Source: Sphingobacterium psychroaquaticum | GTDB taxonomy: Bacteria > Bacteroidota > Bacteroidia > Sphingobacteriales > Sphingobacteriaceae | Direction: 5' to 3' | Assembly: GCF_900177625.1 (NCBI RefSeq) | Contig: NZ_FXAU01000001.1 | Coordinates: forward strand, 798,644-862,643 | DNA length: 64,000 bases | Part shown: one piece after another, positions 45,367-53,460 of the stretch | How the letters are laid out: every line of letters begins with the position of its first letter | Numbering within the stretch: the stretch's first letter is position 1 | The notes under the pieces: generated by a model | Seen by the model: the letters and a program-made list of their open reading frames with translations, nothing else | Database searches by the model: none | What the model was told of the DNA's origin: nothing | Position numbers and translations under genes: made by a program

Positions 45367-45408
45367 GACAAATGTCCTTAGGGAAGCATGATCTGTGCTG
45401 TAGTTTTG
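45365..45408 (+). promoter_or_regulatory. palindromic operator and -7 box before the MBL-fold hydrolase gene
   Basis: AGGACA-AA-TGTCCT (45365-45378) is a perfect palindrome with 6-bp arms. TAGTTTTG (45401-45408) is a full -7 match 13 bp before the ATG. The palindrome ends 22 bp before the -7 box, so it covers the usual -33 position. Confidence 0.55.
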
Positions 45409-45421
45409 TAAAAAAAAAACT

Positions 45422-46105
45422 ATGCTACATCAAATTGCTTCCGAAGTTTTCCAGATTTCACTGCTGCCACGCAACGGCATAAACTGTTATATTATTGAAA
45501 ATGTATTGGTGGATTCCGGAATACGGAGTTCCTACGCGCAGATAAAGAAAGCTGTTCAAAAGATACCTATTCATACACATGTGCTTACTCATGCGCATGC
45601 AGACCATCAAGGTTGTAGTGATCGGATCTGCGCGGAGTTTGAAGTGCCTTTGTACTGTCATCCCAATGAAGTTTTTAGGACCGAGACTGGGCTGGTAACG
45701 CATGATTACCCGACACCACACCATTGGTTGGCAAAGCTTCAACAAAAGTTTTGGGCAGGGCAGGGCCATAAAGTAGAACGGACAATCGTTGAAAACGATA
45801 AGGTGGGGAACTTTACGGTAGTAGAGACACCGGGACATTCGCCAGGTCATATTTCTTTATTCCGTGAGCAAGATGGGGTCCTTATCATAGGCGATGTGGT
45901 AACCAATATGAATGTACTCACTACAGTGACAGGGCTTCGGCTCCCTCCACCTATATTTACCACGGATCAGCAGCGCAATATAAGATCGCTCCAGAAGCTA
46001 GCAGAACTGAATCCGGCTATTATTTGTTTTGGTCATGGACCTGTTATGCGCAATACAGATCGTAGGTTTGAGCATTTTGTAGCGCAATGCAGCGCCAAGA
46101 TGTAA
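45422..46105 (+). CDS. metallo-beta-lactamase-fold hydrolase
   Basis: 227 residues. The metal site is visible: THAHADHQG (HxHxDH, about 57-65), ETPGHSPGHI, IIGDVV (bridging Asp) and the last His in CFGHGPVM. The family includes glyoxalase II, lactonases and other thioester or ester hydrolases; the size and the plain fold without extra domains do not select one. It is preceded by the third Crp/Fnr-type gene and a palindromic site. Confidence 0.88.
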   Translation: MLHQIASEVFQISLLPRNGINCYIIENVLVDSGIRSSYAQIKKAVQKIPIHTHVLTHAHADHQGCSDRICAEFEVPLYCHPNEVFRTETGLVTHDYPTPHHWLAKLQQKFWAGQGHKVERTIVENDKVGNFTVVETPGHSPGHISLFREQDGVLIIGDVVTNMNVLTTVTGLRLPPPIFTTDQQRNIRSLQKLAELNPAIICFGHGPVMRNTDRRFEHFVAQCSAKM

Positions 46106-46151
46106 GAACAAACGGAATAGACTGGCATGTGCCGTCAGATTAACATCTATT

Positions 46152-46670
46152 TTATCGATTGATTTTTGAAAGTAACTCCGGAAAAGCCTGTTTGAACCAG
46201 ACCGTGTAATGCGATGGATTATTTTTCATATCAGCTAAAATTTCATCTATACACATCCATTTATAATCGCTCACTTCATCTTTGTTTAAAACAGGATTTT
46301 GTTTAGAATAACCAACAAAAACATAATCCAGCTCGTGTTCCGTCAAATTATTTTCCACCCGCTCATTGTAGATAAATGAATAGACCAATTTTAGTTTACA
46401 TTCCAGTCCCATTTCATAATTTAACCGCTCTTCTGCACTTAAGCCAACATCTTCTCCCCATTGCGGATGTGAACAACAAGTGTTCGTCCATAACCCTGCT
46501 CCGTGATACTTTTGACCTGCCCGTTGCTGTAAAAGAAGCTCTCCGTTATCATTAAATATAAATACCGAAAATGCACGGTGAAGGCACCCTTGTTCGTGCG
46601 CAATCAATTTTTCCATTTCGGCAATTGCATTGTCGTTTTCATCGACCAGTACTACATTATTTCTCTCCAT
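46152..46670 (-). CDS. idi: isopentenyl-diphosphate delta-isomerase, type 1 (Nudix fold)
   Basis: 172 residues. It has the catalytic Cys motif WTNTCCSHPQWGED and the adjacent helix SAEERLNYEMGLE of the type I enzyme, plus the ALxRAFSVFIFND first strand (here LHRAFSVFIFNDNGELLLQQRA). It interconverts IPP and DMAPP and raises precursor supply. It is the last gene of the carotenoid operon, 44 bp after the lycopene cyclase gene. The initial ATG at 46670 is preceded by aatcaaagc on its strand. Confidence 0.95.
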   Translation of the reverse strand: MERNNVVLVDENDNAIAEMEKLIAHEQGCLHRAFSVFIFNDNGELLLQQRAGQKYHGAGLWTNTCCSHPQWGEDVGLSAEERLNYEMGLECKLKLVYSFIYNERVENNLTEHELDYVFVGYSKQNPVLNKDEVSDYKWMCIDEILADMKNNPSHYTVWFKQAFPELLSKINR

Positions 46671-46714
46671 TGCTTTGATTTAAAGGTTATGGGTTGTTTT
46701 TTAGCAACGCTTCT

Positions 46715-47446
46715 CTATATACTTTCAATGCGCTGTATCTTGCGTAACTTTTTGCTTTCATCGGGCGTATGTTGAAATATTTTAAAAAAGTAAAGCACCA
46801 AAAGAAATTGTGTATATCCATAGACGGCATCCTCAATTGGTATCGTTAGTATCCGTATACCCAGAAAATCTCCCGGATTGTAATTCACTATGGGTGTTTC
46901 TAATCCTGTGCCCGTCAGCATGCCATTTACAGGAAAAAAGCCTAACATCAAGATAGTAAACACCAGAGATGCCTTGCCAATCCAATCTGCCCGGACAATA
47001 AAATGTAGATAGATTAAAGTAATTATGGTAGCGACGGCTGTGACCAATGTATAGATTTTGTCATAGTGCAACAAAGCAATAACCGAACAGACAATCACAC
47101 TAACGAAAACGATCAGGTTATTAAATACGGATAGCCATCCTAATTTGAAAAACTTTTCAAAACAGAAATAGGTAAACACGCATGAAAACGGAATGAAAAT
47201 AAAGAAAAGCCATTCTTCAAGAGGCAATCCCGCTATCACTAATCCAAGGGTGTAATCTGTATTGAACCACCAGACACCTTTTGCCGTAAACCATATATCC
47301 CATAAAATAAATGGAATAGCAACTAAAATCGCAGCCTTTATAAACGCTCCAAAATAACGGTTAAAGCGAATTCTTCTATCGTAAGATGCAATGAAACAAA
47401 TAATGACCGTAAGAAACAATATGGAGGAATAAGTATATGCCGTCAT
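46715..47446 (-). CDS. lycopene cyclase, fused CrtYc-CrtYd type
   Basis: 243 residues with about seven membrane segments in two related halves. The first half has PLEEWLFF (75-82), the second PIEDAVYGY (203-211), the conserved acidic motifs of the two subunits that are separate genes in actinobacteria. It converts linear lycopene to beta-carotene in the membrane. Its ATG overlaps the crtZ stop by 4 bp, so translation is coupled. Confidence 0.92.
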   Translation of the reverse strand: MTAYTYSSILFLTVIICFIASYDRRIRFNRYFGAFIKAAILVAIPFILWDIWFTAKGVWWFNTDYTLGLVIAGLPLEEWLFFIFIPFSCVFTYFCFEKFFKLGWLSVFNNLIVFVSVIVCSVIALLHYDKIYTLVTAVATIITLIYLHFIVRADWIGKASLVFTILMLGFFPVNGMLTGTGLETPIVNYNPGDFLGIRILTIPIEDAVYGYTQFLLVLYFFKIFQHTPDESKKLRKIQRIESI

Positions 47447-47901
47447 TTTTTTGCGGAATTAAAATACATTTTGAAATACTTTAAAGGCACATATAGAAAA
47501 CCAAAACACTCGCCATTTTCTTTTCCGATATGCCTGTGATGTTGTTTGTGTGCCCTACGTAGCGCCAAAAAATAGGGACTTCGAGTTTGTGACAGAAATT
47601 TAATCCGTTGATGAATAAATATATCGTGCACAAAAAAATAGGCCATACCGTACAGCATAATTCCTAACCCGATATAAAACAGATAATTGAAGTTTTCAAG
47701 TGAACCGAAATACATCAAAGCGATGGTTGGTATAGCAAATATGACAAAGAAGTAGTCGTTTTTTTCAAGAATGCCCTCATTGCTGTGGTCGTGATGATCT
47801 CTGTGCAAAAACCAAAGAAAACCATGCATAACATATTTGTGGATAATCCAGGTTGCCCCTTCCATTAGTATAAAGGTCACCAATGTGATTAAAAAAGCCA
47901 T
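47443..47901 (-). CDS. crtZ: beta-carotene 3-hydroxylase
   Basis: 152 residues. The di-iron histidine clusters are complete: H21-x4-H26, H33-xx-H36-H37, H92-x4-H97 and H118-xx-H121-H122. Four hydrophobic segments hold them at the membrane. It hydroxylates beta-carotene at C3 and C3' to give zeaxanthin. It begins 1 bp after the SRPBCC gene and overlaps the lycopene cyclase gene by 4 bp. Confidence 0.95.
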   Translation of the reverse strand: MAFLITLVTFILMEGATWIIHKYVMHGFLWFLHRDHHDHSNEGILEKNDYFFVIFAIPTIALMYFGSLENFNYLFYIGLGIMLYGMAYFFVHDIFIHQRIKFLSQTRSPYFLALRRAHKQHHRHIGKENGECFGFLYVPLKYFKMYFNSAKK

Positions 47902-47902
47902 A

Positions 47903-48370
47903 TCAGTTCTTTATCGGGGTAAAAAGTTTCTCTAAAACATCATAGCGGAAATCAAAGATGTCCTTCAATTTCTTTTTTACAAAAAGTAAATGTGCCATCT
48001 TCCCCAAAAAGCCGAAAGGCAATTCATAATCTACCGTGTCTTTCATTAATACTCCGTCTTTGTTGGGAATAAATTCGTGAAAATGACTCCAATATTTATA
48101 CGGCCCTTTCTCCTGAAAATCAGTAAAGCTTTTATTGGGGGCCACATGGGTAATTCTCGTTCTCCACTTCAAGGGAACTTTCAGCAATGGCGAAACGGTA
48201 TAATCGATAACCATTCCTTCAACAATCTGTTTGCAGTAATAGTCAGACAGAACTGTAAAGCCCATATCTTTGGGGGTGATCTTCGAAAGGTTCATGGGAG
48301 TAGAGAAAAAGTCCCAGGCTGTTTCGATATCGCAATACAATTGTTGCTCCCTGTATAACTGATGTTTCAT
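47903..48370 (-). CDS. SRPBCC-family (START-like) protein in the carotenoid operon
   Basis: 155 residues with the helix-grip fold pattern: YREQQLYCDIETAWDFFSTPMNLSKITPKDMGF, VEGMVIDYTVSPLLKVPLKWRTRITHV, the middle strand FTDFQEKGPYKYWSHFHEFIPNKDG and a long final helix. Such proteins bind hydrophobic ligands. In several Bacteroidota this type of gene sits near crtZ and may carry or bind a carotenoid or its precursor; that is inference. It is separated by 1-3 bp from both neighbours. Confidence 0.85.
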   Translation of the reverse strand: MKHQLYREQQLYCDIETAWDFFSTPMNLSKITPKDMGFTVLSDYYCKQIVEGMVIDYTVSPLLKVPLKWRTRITHVAPNKSFTDFQEKGPYKYWSHFHEFIPNKDGVLMKDTVDYELPFGFLGKMAHLLFVKKKLKDIFDFRYDVLEKLFTPIKN

Positions 48371-48373
48371 AGT

Positions 48374-48832
48374 TTAGTCTTTTAAAAACGGTTCAATGTT
48401 CTTTTGCAAAATCGCCGATCCAATTTGGTGGCGGTTTTCCTTAATAAATTCGGTGTCCTCATTTATGTTTGATTTATATCCTAAAAATGAAGGTGCATTT
48501 TTTTGAACTGAAAGCCGAATAAACCTTAATTCTATATTGTATGGTTCTTTTTCTAGTGCGTGCTCAATGTTTTTCTTCCCTTCTTTAAATGTATGGAGTT
48601 TACTTATCGGGCTAAAGACGTGATTTGCCCAAATGGTTTGTGAACCACCTAAATAAGCCAAATGTGTAGCTGAATTGTTTTTTGTTTCCATCAATTCCGC
48701 AATCATTTTTTCGCACAACGCCTTGTTTGATACGAGCTTGTTGTAATTAGTCCTTACTTCATCCAAGTCGGTTGAGTTAAAACTCATAAAAAAGAATGTC
48801 GTTGATATTAGTAAGCCAGTAAATTTGATCAT
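48374..48832 (-). CDS. unknown exported helical protein in the carotenoid operon
   Basis: 152 residues. A Sec signal peptide (about 1-20) is followed by a helical body, including DLDEVRTNYNKLVSNKALCEKMIAEL and a TPR-like helix pair GKKNIEHALEKEPYNIELRFIRLSVQ. I do not recognise the family. Its ATG overlaps the crtB stop by 4 bp and the SRPBCC gene follows after 3 bp, so it is made with the pigment enzymes. A periplasmic or membrane-associated helper for carotenoid synthesis or delivery is possible. Confidence 0.72.
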   Translation of the reverse strand: MIKFTGLLISTTFFFMSFNSTDLDEVRTNYNKLVSNKALCEKMIAELMETKNNSATHLAYLGGSQTIWANHVFSPISKLHTFKEGKKNIEHALEKEPYNIELRFIRLSVQKNAPSFLGYKSNINEDTEFIKENRHQIGSAILQKNIEPFLKD

Positions 48833-49665
48833 AAAAAAGCAGTTTTATATCTTACATAACTTTTGAATGCCACCAATGCCTTCTCAGAATTAGGAACCCG
48901 AATTCTGTTATTCAGTATCTCTTTGGAAGATCTTCTTTTTATTTTCCGGAACAACAATAAATAGTACTTGTAAGCTAAATAAACCCCAAACATTGCGGAA
49001 TTGGGTAGCATTTTAATCCCGATTAAAGCCTCCTTGAACTCTTTTTCTATTTCCTTTTCAATTTCACATTTCACACAATTATCAAATATGCACATATCAA
49101 TATTCGGAAAATAAGTCCTGCCCAAAATCTGATAGTCATCTTTTAGATCCCTTAAAAAATTAACTTTCTGAAAAGCTGATCCCAGTTTCATTGCGTAAGG
49201 CTTCAACTCACTATACTTTTCCATATTCCCATCTGTAAAAACTTGCAGACACATCAGCCCAACTACCTCCGCTGAACCAAAAATATATTCTTCGTATAGC
49301 TCTGAATTGTACTCTATTTTCTGCAAATCCATCTCCATACTATGTAAAAACTGTTCAATTAGACTTTTGTCAATTTTATACTGATTTACTGTTTCCTGAA
49401 ACGATTGTAGAATAGGATTGAGCGAAATCCCTTCATGCAGGGCAGCGTGGGTTTCAGCTTTTAACCGATTCAATAGTTTCTCTTTGTCGTACCCGTGAAA
49501 ACTGTCTACGATTTCATCTGCTAATCTCACATAACCATATATTGCATATATTGCAGAACGAATAGACGGTTTCAACGCTAAAATTCCCAAGGAAAAACTC
49601 GTACTATATTTTTGCGTTGTTATCTTACTTACCGAGTGCGATAGTTCATCGAATAACTTTTTCAT
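48829..49665 (-). CDS. crtB: phytoene synthase
   Basis: 278 residues. The two Asp-rich magnesium-diphosphate sites are D50-EIV-D54 (RLADEIVDS) and D173-LKD-D177 (NFLRDLKDDYQILGRTYFPN). It joins two geranylgeranyl diphosphates to phytoene. The prenyl synthase that makes GGPP is not in the window. Its ATG overlaps the crtI stop by 4 bp. Confidence 0.95.
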   Translation of the reverse strand: MKKLFDELSHSVSKITTQKYSTSFSLGILALKPSIRSAIYAIYGYVRLADEIVDSFHGYDKEKLLNRLKAETHAALHEGISLNPILQSFQETVNQYKIDKSLIEQFLHSMEMDLQKIEYNSELYEEYIFGSAEVVGLMCLQVFTDGNMEKYSELKPYAMKLGSAFQKVNFLRDLKDDYQILGRTYFPNIDMCIFDNCVKCEIEKEIEKEFKEALIGIKMLPNSAMFGVYLAYKYYLLLFRKIKRRSSKEILNNRIRVPNSEKALVAFKSYVRYKTAFL

Positions 49666-51143
49666 AGCTCTTCGTGTTTAAGTTTGATTATTTCATTCGC
49701 TACAATTTTTCCAGATATGATGGAAGGTGGAACGCCGGGGCCAGGAACGGTCAATTGGCCGGTATAGAATAAGTTTTTCAATCTCTTGCTTTTTATTTTA
49801 GGTTTTAAAACCGCAGTTTGACCGAGCGTGTTTGCCAATCCGTAAGCATTCCCCCCATACGCATTGTAATCGGAAACAAAATCGCTAACACAGTAACTTC
49901 TTTTGTATTCAATCATGGATCGTAAACCGGTTACACCTGTATGTTTCTCAATTCTTGCAAGCATTTCCGTTAAATATTGTTCCCGGACAAACTCCTCATC
50001 GTTGATTCCGATAGCTAAAGGCATCAACAAAAACAGGTTTTCTTTACCCTTGGGGGCAACGGTATTATCTGTCTTTGATGGACAACAGGCATAAAACAGT
50101 GGTTTCCCCGGCCATTTCTTCACTCCGTAGATGCAATCAATATGTTCGTCCAGATCATTCTCAAAGAAAAGTGTATGATGCTTGAGGTTGGGAATAGATT
50201 GCTTGATACCTAAATAATAGATCAAACTTGATGGCGCAAATGTTTTGTTTTGCCAGTATGCCTCCGAATAATTTCTATACTCTTTATTTAGGAGTGTTTC
50301 CGTATGGTGATAATCTGAAGAAGCTATGACAGCATCAAACTCATAGATTTCGCCATTGATGGTTAAAGACCTTACCTTGCCATTTTGTGTATTTATACTT
50401 TCAACGGTTTTGTTAAAATGAAAAACAGCACCCTGGTTTTCGGCTACTTTTTTCATCGCCAACACCAATTGATAAAAACCGCCATTTGGGTAATGTGTTC
50501 CTAGCACATAACCTCCGTAATTCATCAAACTATACAATGCGGGAATATTTTTTGGAGATGCACCCAGAAAAATTACAGGAAACTCCATCAATGTTCTTAA
50601 TTTTTCATTCTTAAAGTATTTTGCGACATAGTTTCTGAAGTTAGTCAACAAATCTAATTTCAATGCACTTTTTGCTATTTTTGGAGAAATGAACTCAAAC
50701 CAATTATGGCAAGGCTTGTTCACAAAATCCTGCATTCCAACTTCATACTTGAATTTAGCCGACTTCATAAATTTTTCTAATTGCAAGCCTGCGCCCTTTT
50801 CAATTTGTTCGAACAAGAGTTTAAGTTCTTCTAGATTCTTAGGGACACTAATTTTATCTTGTGAAAAAATTATTTCAAACTGCGGATTTAATGTAATCAG
50901 CTCAAAGAAATCAGAACTTTTATGACCGAAATCAGCAAAAAAGCTTTCAATAATATCCGGCATCCAGTACCAACTTGGTCCCATATCAAAGACATAACCT
51001 TGTGCGGTAGAAAATTGTCTTGCTCTTCCCCCTGGTCGATCGTGTTTTTCAAATACAGAAACTTCATTACCCGCTTTTGCCAAATAAGCACTTGTGGATA
51101 ATCCCGAAAAACCGGAACCAATAACGGCTATTCTTTTCTTCAT
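49662..51143 (-). CDS. crtI: phytoene desaturase (lycopene-forming)
   Basis: 493 residues. The N-terminal FAD motif GSGFSGLSTSAYLAKAGNEVSVFEKHDRPGGRA starts at residue 9, the segment GPSWYWMPDIIESFF follows, and the C-terminal CrtI signature is FYTGQLTVPGPGVPPSIISGKIVANEI. It introduces four double bonds into phytoene to give lycopene. Its start codon overlaps the marR stop by 4 bp. It is the first enzyme gene of the operon. Confidence 0.95.
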   Translation of the reverse strand: MKKRIAVIGSGFSGLSTSAYLAKAGNEVSVFEKHDRPGGRARQFSTAQGYVFDMGPSWYWMPDIIESFFADFGHKSSDFFELITLNPQFEIIFSQDKISVPKNLEELKLLFEQIEKGAGLQLEKFMKSAKFKYEVGMQDFVNKPCHNWFEFISPKIAKSALKLDLLTNFRNYVAKYFKNEKLRTLMEFPVIFLGASPKNIPALYSLMNYGGYVLGTHYPNGGFYQLVLAMKKVAENQGAVFHFNKTVESINTQNGKVRSLTINGEIYEFDAVIASSDYHHTETLLNKEYRNYSEAYWQNKTFAPSSLIYYLGIKQSIPNLKHHTLFFENDLDEHIDCIYGVKKWPGKPLFYACCPSKTDNTVAPKGKENLFLLMPLAIGINDEEFVREQYLTEMLARIEKHTGVTGLRSMIEYKRSYCVSDFVSDYNAYGGNAYGLANTLGQTAVLKPKIKSKRLKNLFYTGQLTVPGPGVPPSIISGKIVANEIIKLKHEEL

Positions 51144-51802
51144 CCCTTTCTATCTTTTAAAACATCGTTCAATAAATATTCTGGGTCAATATTTTTATCG
51201 TAGATCTGTTGATGAAAATCATTGAGTTTGTTCAGCAACCTGATTAAATCCATTTTTTCGTTATGGGTTAAATCTCCTGTAACTATTTCAGTTGCTTTTC
51301 TTATTTTATCCATTTGCCTTTCTAAAATCTGCATTCCCTTGTTGCTGATTTTTAAAACTTTACTTCTTTTGTCTGTGTCAGAATCAGTTTGATTTACCCA
51401 ACCTTGAGCAATTAGGCGGTTAATAACTTGCATTCCTGCTGGTTTTTCGTGTACGTTCCTTTTTATCAATTCCATTTTAGTCATTTCGCCGAAAGCTTTT
51501 AAGTTAATGAGGTAGATAAAATCCTCCTGCGTAGAGAATTCTGAACCGAATATTGCCGATTTGGAATAACTCTTAGCATATCTATTCATATGGACAATTA
51601 AAGTATTGATGACACTTTCCGCACTACGTCCCTTTTCTTTTCCTTCCCAATTAGGTTCCTTATTTCTCTCCTCATCTTTATAGTTGTCGACTATCCATCT
51701 TTTAAAGCCTTCGATATCATTAGGATATGTTCTGTCTTGAGAAATATTTGCCTCAAATTCTTCAAGCAGATTGACAACATTTTTTAAAATATCATATTTC
51801 AT
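51140..51802 (-). CDS. MarR-family regulator heading the carotenoid operon
   Basis: 220 residues from the ATG at 51802; the in-frame GTG at 51808 is also possible but lies inside the operator palindrome. The winged-helix part is in the second half: KAFGEMTKMELIKRNVHEKPAGMQVINRLIAQGWVNQTDSDTDKRSKVLKISNKGMQILE. The first 80 residues are an extra N-terminal helical segment, longer than in standard MarR proteins (about 145 residues). It should repress its own promoter and thus the entire pigment operon. The ligand is unknown. Confidence 0.88.
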   Translation of the reverse strand: MKYDILKNVVNLLEEFEANISQDRTYPNDIEGFKRWIVDNYKDEERNKEPNWEGKEKGRSAESVINTLIVHMNRYAKSYSKSAIFGSEFSTQEDFIYLINLKAFGEMTKMELIKRNVHEKPAGMQVINRLIAQGWVNQTDSDTDKRSKVLKISNKGMQILERQMDKIRKATEIVTGDLTHNEKMDLIRLLNKLNDFHQQIYDKNIDPEYLLNDVLKDRKG

Positions 51803-51854
51803 ACACACTGAGTTGGTGTGTAAATATACTATATTTTGTTAAAAAAGTATATTT
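51802..51854 (-). promoter_or_regulatory. operator region of the marR-crt operon
   Basis: A perfect palindrome TACACAC-N7-GTGTGTA (51802-51822) is directly before and touching the marR start codon. A second inverted repeat, AAATATACT (51822-51830) and AGTATATTT (51846-51854), borders it. A -7-like TATATTTA lies between them on the minus strand. The arrangement fits autorepression by MarR. Confidence 0.7.
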
Positions 51855-52135
51855 TTAAACCAAATGCTTTAGGTGCTTGTTTTTTTGTACTGTAAGACTA
51901 TTGATAAGGTCGGTAGTGTATATATCTGTTGGGGGCGATACAAACGATACTACCTTCCTGAAAATCGTAAGATTGTCGTCCGTATTTCATATGGCTGGCA
52001 CAATAGTTTTTAAACATAATGGAAAAAATCACAACTGATAAGAGTAGCCTCTTTCATCATCTCATTCATCTTGCAAAAAATCAATCCTAAATAGTACGTG
52101 GAATTTATTATTTTTGATTTGTATCCCTAGTCGGG
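51855..52135. other. intergenic region between marR and lacI
   Basis: No gene is seen. A TATTTTTG (52109-52116) matches the -7 box for lacI, 55 bp before its ATG. An imperfect inverted repeat (ggtagtgtat near 51911 and atactacc near 51946) is present but not convincing. Confidence 0.4.
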
Positions 52136-52147
52136 TAACGCTATCAC
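52136..52147 (+). promoter_or_regulatory. weak LacI-operator-like site before lacI
   Basis: taacgctatcac matches 9 of 12 bases of the operator core caacgttatcgc found before rbsK (53406-53417); all three differences are transitions. It lies 24 bp before the lacI ATG, so autoregulation is possible. Confidence 0.3.
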
Positions 52148-52171
52148 GTTCAGTAAATCTCAAGAAAACAT

Positions 52172-53191
52172 ATGGCCATGCAAGGAAACGTAACTATAAA
52201 GACCGTTGCTCAGGAAACGGGCTTATCCTTAACAACTGTTTCTAGGGTGCTGAATGGTACAGCAGAGAAATACCGTATTTCTGAAGCTACGCAGGCTGCG
52301 GTCCTTGCCGAAGCCAAGAAGCAAGGGTACATCCCCAATATGGCGGCAAAAACCCTGCGATTGAATAAGAGTCGTACCATTGGCCTGATTGTTCCTACAC
52401 TTAATAATCCGTTCTTTTCTTTGGTCGCCAGTACGGTCAGTAAATTACTGTACGCCCAAGGATATGTGGTGTTGATGAGCGACTGTGCGAATGACCCCGA
52501 AGAGGAACGCAAATTAATCAAGACCTTCTTGACGCAAAATATTGAAGGTATCTTAGCGATTCCCGTGGGTGGGCGGAAGAACTATGAACTCCTAGAGAAG
52601 GGCGGAGTGCCCACCGTATTTATTGACCGCTTTTTTGAAGAAAGCAAAATCCCCTATGTAGCAACCGATCATTTTGATTCAGCGTTTAAATTGATGGAAC
52701 ACTTGGTGGAGCATGGACATACACTGATCGCTTGTATCCAAGGAGATGTGCAGACCATTTCCAATCAATACCGAGTAAAAGGTTATTTGGAGGCACTAAA
52801 GAAACATAATATCGGTTATTCCTATTTGAAAGGAGGCAGCTTTACGACGGATGAAGGATATCTGGAAACAAAAATACTTCTGAAACAATCGCAAAAGCCC
52901 ACCGCAATTATGGCACTTAGTGATACCATATTGCTTGGTGCACTGAAAGCGATACGAGAAGAGGGGATGTCGATTCCAGAAGATATTTCTGTCGTGTCTA
53001 TCGATAATTCATCCTATTTAGATTTTCTGTCTGTTCCAATTACATCTGTTTCTCACCCTATTACAGAGATCACGCAGCTGGCCATAAAGATGTTGCTGGA
53101 TCAAATGGGGGCCAACCAAGCGTCTGCTCCGACGAATATTGTACTGGAAGCAAAGCTTATTGCGCGGAAATCAGTACAATATATTCCTTGA
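52172..53191 (+). CDS. LacI-family transcriptional regulator of the nucleoside/ribose locus
   Basis: 339 residues. N-terminal helix-turn-helix and hinge: VTIKTVAQETGLSLTTVSRVLNG (about 7-29) and PNMAAKTLRLNKSRTIGLIVPTLNNPFFS. A periplasmic-binding-protein-like sensor domain follows, with TDHFDSAFKLMEHLVEHGH and ALSDTILLGALKAIREEGMSIPEDISVVSIDNS. It lies directly before the ribokinase gene and near two operator-like palindromes. Ribose or a nucleoside-derived sugar is the probable inducer by context. An alternative ATG two codons downstream is possible. Confidence 0.92.
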   Translation: MAMQGNVTIKTVAQETGLSLTTVSRVLNGTAEKYRISEATQAAVLAEAKKQGYIPNMAAKTLRLNKSRTIGLIVPTLNNPFFSLVASTVSKLLYAQGYVVLMSDCANDPEEERKLIKTFLTQNIEGILAIPVGGRKNYELLEKGGVPTVFIDRFFEESKIPYVATDHFDSAFKLMEHLVEHGHTLIACIQGDVQTISNQYRVKGYLEALKKHNIGYSYLKGGSFTTDEGYLETKILLKQSQKPTAIMALSDTILLGALKAIREEGMSIPEDISVVSIDNSSYLDFLSVPITSVSHPITEITQLAIKMLLDQMGANQASAPTNIVLEAKLIARKSVQYIP

Positions 53192-53270
53192 TAATCAATA
53201 CGCTGTAAACTTTTTGTTATCTAATAAATAATATAATTAAACATTTTTAAAGATTATTTTAAAACAGATT

Positions 53271-53294
53271 AAAGCCTTTTAAAGGGCTTTTTTG
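53271..53294 (+). terminator. intrinsic terminator of lacI
   Basis: The arms aaagccttt and aaagggcttt (53271-53290) pair with one bulge and run into a T stretch. It separates lacI from the rbsK unit. Confidence 0.72.
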
Positions 53295-53401
53295 GTTTAA
53301 AATGAGGGTGTTTGGTGTGATCGTTACGCGATTTTTGTTGTTATTAAATTATTAAATATCAGGGTTGTGTTTGCTATATATAGTATTTTGTTTTTATATT
53401 A

Positions 53402-53417
53402 GCGACAACGTTATCGC
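53402..53417 (+). promoter_or_regulatory. LacI-family operator before the ribokinase gene
   Basis: gcgacaacgttatcgc is palindromic at 14 of 16 positions around a central AACGTT, the form of LacI-family operators. It lies 43 bp before the rbsK ATG, after an A/T-rich stretch that could hold the promoter. It would control ribokinase, permease, nucleoside hydrolase and the SusCD genes if they are one unit. Confidence 0.7.
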
Positions 53418-53460
53418 AAAAGGTAACCAATTATTAGATACCATTTTACCATAATAAATA

